The notes under the pieces: generated by a model
Databases searched by the model: none
Told to the model about the DNA's origin: nothing
The model's input: only the letters and a program-made list of their open reading frames with translations
Part shown: positions 22,700 through 22,751 of the stretch, in pieces
How positions within the stretch are numbered: the first letter of the stretch is position 1
How the letters are laid out: each line of letters starts with the position of its first letter
Program-made: the position numbers and the translations under genes
Origin: a virus
Reading direction: 5' to 3' (one strand)
Length of the DNA stretch: 22,751 nucleotides
IMG/VR virus record: IMGVR_UViG_3300021961_000683
Span: 1-22,751 of that record

Positions 22700-22715
22700 T
22701 ATAGAAATTTAAAAT

Positions 22716-22740
22716 CCCCCGCTAAATCGGGGACTTATTC
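22716..22740 (+). terminator. Terminator-like hairpin closing the plus-strand unit
   Basis: CCCCG at 22717-22721 pairs with CGGGG at 22728-22732 around a CTAAAT loop, 17 bases after the last stop codon. The downstream sequence is moderately T-rich and a run of T begins at the window edge. The reverse complement also has a T-rich tail (GATTTTAAATTT), so it may act in both directions. Confidence 0.7.
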
Positions 22741-22751
22741 AATCAATTTTT

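Noticed and set aside
1-22751. tRNA genes, insertion sequences, integrase or attachment sites
   Set aside because: No cloverleaf, transposase motif, terminal inverted repeat or integrase signature was recognised by eye; a covariance-model scan would be needed to exclude a tRNA.

Overview
The window is a piece of a tailed double-stranded DNA phage genome (Caudoviricetes). It is AT-rich and tightly packed, with many genes abutting or overlapping by 1-20 bases. No ribosomal RNA, tRNA or ordinary bacterial metabolic gene was recognised. Genes for both terminase subunits (the small one tentative), portal, maturation protease, scaffold, decoration protein and major capsid lie in an order that recalls the T4-type head module. 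Most starts, including that of the major capsid gene, lack a Shine-Dalgarno sequence and sit behind A/T-rich leaders. This would suit a Bacteroidota host, but the host cannot be proven from this window.

Layout. A divergent control region near 20176-20210 splits the window. Everything to its left is on the minus strand and reads right to left: zinc-ribbon protein, sigma-like factor with a cysteine cluster, probable small terminase with duplicated helix-turn-helix units, zinc-finger/ERCC4 (XPF-type) nuclease, large terminase, collagen-like/carbohydrate-binding mosaic protein, portal, an unknown virion protein, two paralogous virion proteins (842 and about 424 aa), a three-module head protein, a small helical protein, the fused protease-scaffold, decoration protein and major capsid protein. 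A strong intrinsic terminator (1052-1085) follows the capsid gene. Beyond it lie a small conserved gene, a BppU-like baseplate/fibre anchor and a collagen-like gene that runs off the left edge. To the right, on the plus strand, are two small unknown genes, a ConA-like lectin/receptor-binding-type protein, two more unknown genes and a terminator-like hairpin at the right edge.

How it fits together. The minus-strand block reads as one late programme: a sigma factor and zinc-ribbon partner that could direct late transcription, then DNA packaging (TerS, nuclease, TerL), then portal, head assembly and adhesins. Base composition rises sharply in the scaffold half of the protease-scaffold gene and stays high through decoration and capsid. 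This is consistent with selection for high expression and with the scaffold also being made from an internal start at 3493. No tail sheath or tube gene was recognised. The place they occupy in T4, between large terminase and portal, holds the collagen/carbohydrate-binding mosaic gene instead.

A recurring octamer, AGTGTAAT, sits 8-26 bases before four start codons on both strands and is a candidate phage-specific promoter or leader element.
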